Of a stretch of DNA of 7,096 nucleotides, positions 6,279-7,096 are shown piece after piece. The notes under the pieces were generated by a model. That model worked only from the letters and a program-made list of their open reading frames with translations, was not told the DNA's origin and searched no databases. Made by a program: the position numbers and the translations under genes. The stretch lies in assembly GCA_945903655.1 (NCBI GenBank), contig CAMDOY010000187.1, positions 1-7,096 of the forward strand, read 5' to 3'. This DNA comes from Rhizobium sp. Q54. Lineage in GTDB: Bacteria; Pseudomonadota; Alphaproteobacteria; Rhizobiales; Beijerinckiaceae. Position 1 is the stretch's first letter. Each line of letters opens with the position of its first letter.

Positions 6279-7096
6279 ATGGGGCGGCGTATCGGCCCCC
6301 AGGGAAGACTAGGACTGACCACGGACGCGTTCCGGGGATCCCTGTTGCTGTGCCTGCTGTCCTTGATCTTCGCCAGCGCCTCGGCTCCGGCGACGGCTGC
6401 GCCCCCGGACCCCCCGGCGAAACAAGCCCAAAAGCCCAAGGACCGCCTGCTCCTGCAAGCGCAGGAGATGATCTACGACCGCAACAAGAACACCATTGAA
6501 GCGCGTGGCCAGGTCCAGATCTATTATCAGGGCCGTGTGCTTCAGGCGGATCGGGTGATCTACGATCAGGTCACCAAAAGGGTCCATGCGCAAGGCAACG
6601 CCAAGCTGACAGAACGGGATGGCACGGCCTCCTATTCGGATCGATTTGAACTGACGGACGACTTCAAGGAGGGTTTTGTCGACTCCATCCGCACGGATGC
6701 GAGCGACAAGACCTATATGACCGGCGCCCGCGCGGAGCGGTCTGCAGGCAATGTGATGGTGCTCGACCGGGCCACCTACACCGCCTGCCCCGCCTGCGAT
6801 GAAGACCCGACCAAACCGCCGCTGTGGCAGGTCCGCGCCAAGCGGATCATCCACAACAAGGACGAACAAACCATCTATTATGAGGACGCCACCTTGGAAT
6901 TGATGGGCGTTCCCCTGGTCTATCTGCCCTATTTCTCGATGGCCGACCCCAGCCAGAAGCGCAAGACCGGTTTCCTGCTGCCCTCCTATTCGGTGACGGA
7001 GAGGCTGGGCGCGGGACTCAAGGCTCCGTTCTTCTGGGCGATCGCCCCCAATTACGATCTGACCCTGTCGCCCTCCATCTACTCGACCCAGGGGGT
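6279..7096 (+). CDS. lptD: LPS assembly outer-membrane protein LptD, N-terminal part (3' truncated)
   Basis: The frame runs uninterrupted from the ATG at 6279 past the right edge; 272 codons are visible of a protein usually around 750-850 residues. LptD is the outer-membrane barrel that, plugged by LptE, inserts lipopolysaccharide into the outer leaflet. Residues 1-40 are a signal peptide (core SLLLCLLSLIFA, likely cleavage after ATA40). Residues about 57-205 form the OstA/LptA-like jellyroll that receives LPS from the bridge, with the typical repeated pattern MIYDRNKNTIEARGQVQIYY and VIYDQVTKRVHAQGNAKL. The start of the barrel follows: VPLVYLPYFS, then TGFLLPSYS and the APFFWAIAPNYDLTLSPS block (249-266), which parallels the YYWNIAPNMDATITP region of E. 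coli LptD. Cysteines 170 and 173 form a CPAC motif in the jellyroll. The ATG is directly after the lptG stop and has AGGAGG at ideal spacing. In related genomes surA, pdxA and ksgA often follow; that lies outside the window. Confidence 0.96.
   Translation, partial: MGRRIGPQGRLGLTTDAFRGSLLLCLLSLIFASASAPATAAPPDPPAKQAQKPKDRLLLQAQEMIYDRNKNTIEARGQVQIYYQGRVLQADRVIYDQVTKRVHAQGNAKLTERDGTASYSDRFELTDDFKEGFVDSIRTDASDKTYMTGARAERSAGNVMVLDRATYTACPACDEDPTKPPLWQVRAKRIIHNKDEQTIYYEDATLELMGVPLVYLPYFSMADPSQKRKTGFLLPSYSVTERLGAGLKAPFFWAIAPNYDLTLSPSIYSTQG

Overview
The window looks like ordinary chromosome from a high-GC alphaproteobacterium, probably Hyphomicrobiales. That placement is an inference. It rests on strong G/C bias at third codon positions, on a roughly 150-residue HolC of alphaproteobacterial type next to pepA, and on an lptF-lptG-lptD run. 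The genus cannot be read from the sequence. Nothing suggests mobile DNA: there is no transposase, integrase, phage gene, tRNA, rRNA, CRISPR array or long repeat.

Layout. (1) Positions 1-1205, + strand: the C-terminal half of an ABC-F ATPase (YheS-like), cut by the left edge. (2) Positions 1224-3760, - strand: a tight cluster read right to left, pepA (leucyl aminopeptidase), then an unrecognised secreted protein, then holC (DNA polymerase III chi subunit). pepA and the secreted-protein gene are about 12-21 bases apart. The secreted-protein gene and holC overlap by four bases (ATGA), so they are probably one transcription unit with translational coupling. The cluster converges on the ABC-F gene with only 18 bases between stop codons. 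(3) Positions 3761-4053: a 293-base divergent intergenic region that should hold the promoters for both the pepA and lptF directions. (4) Positions 4054-7096, + strand: lptF, lptG and the start of lptD, packed with 0-2 bases between genes. lptD is cut by the right edge.

How the genes work together. LptF and LptG are the two inner-membrane permease subunits that, with the ATPase LptB, extract lipopolysaccharide and push it along the periplasmic bridge. LptD is the outer-membrane end of that bridge. Having them in one unit couples both ends of the transport machine. The left-hand genes (ribosome-associated ABC-F, aminopeptidase, clamp-loader chi subunit) are housekeeping and share no obvious pathway with each other or with LPS transport.

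I searched for an undescribed system and did not find a convincing one. The best leads are modest: the unrecognised secreted protein coupled to holC, a CxxC cysteine pair in the LptD N-terminal domain that differs from the E. coli arrangement, and an lptF start with no clear ribosome binding site but a small overlapping upstream frame.
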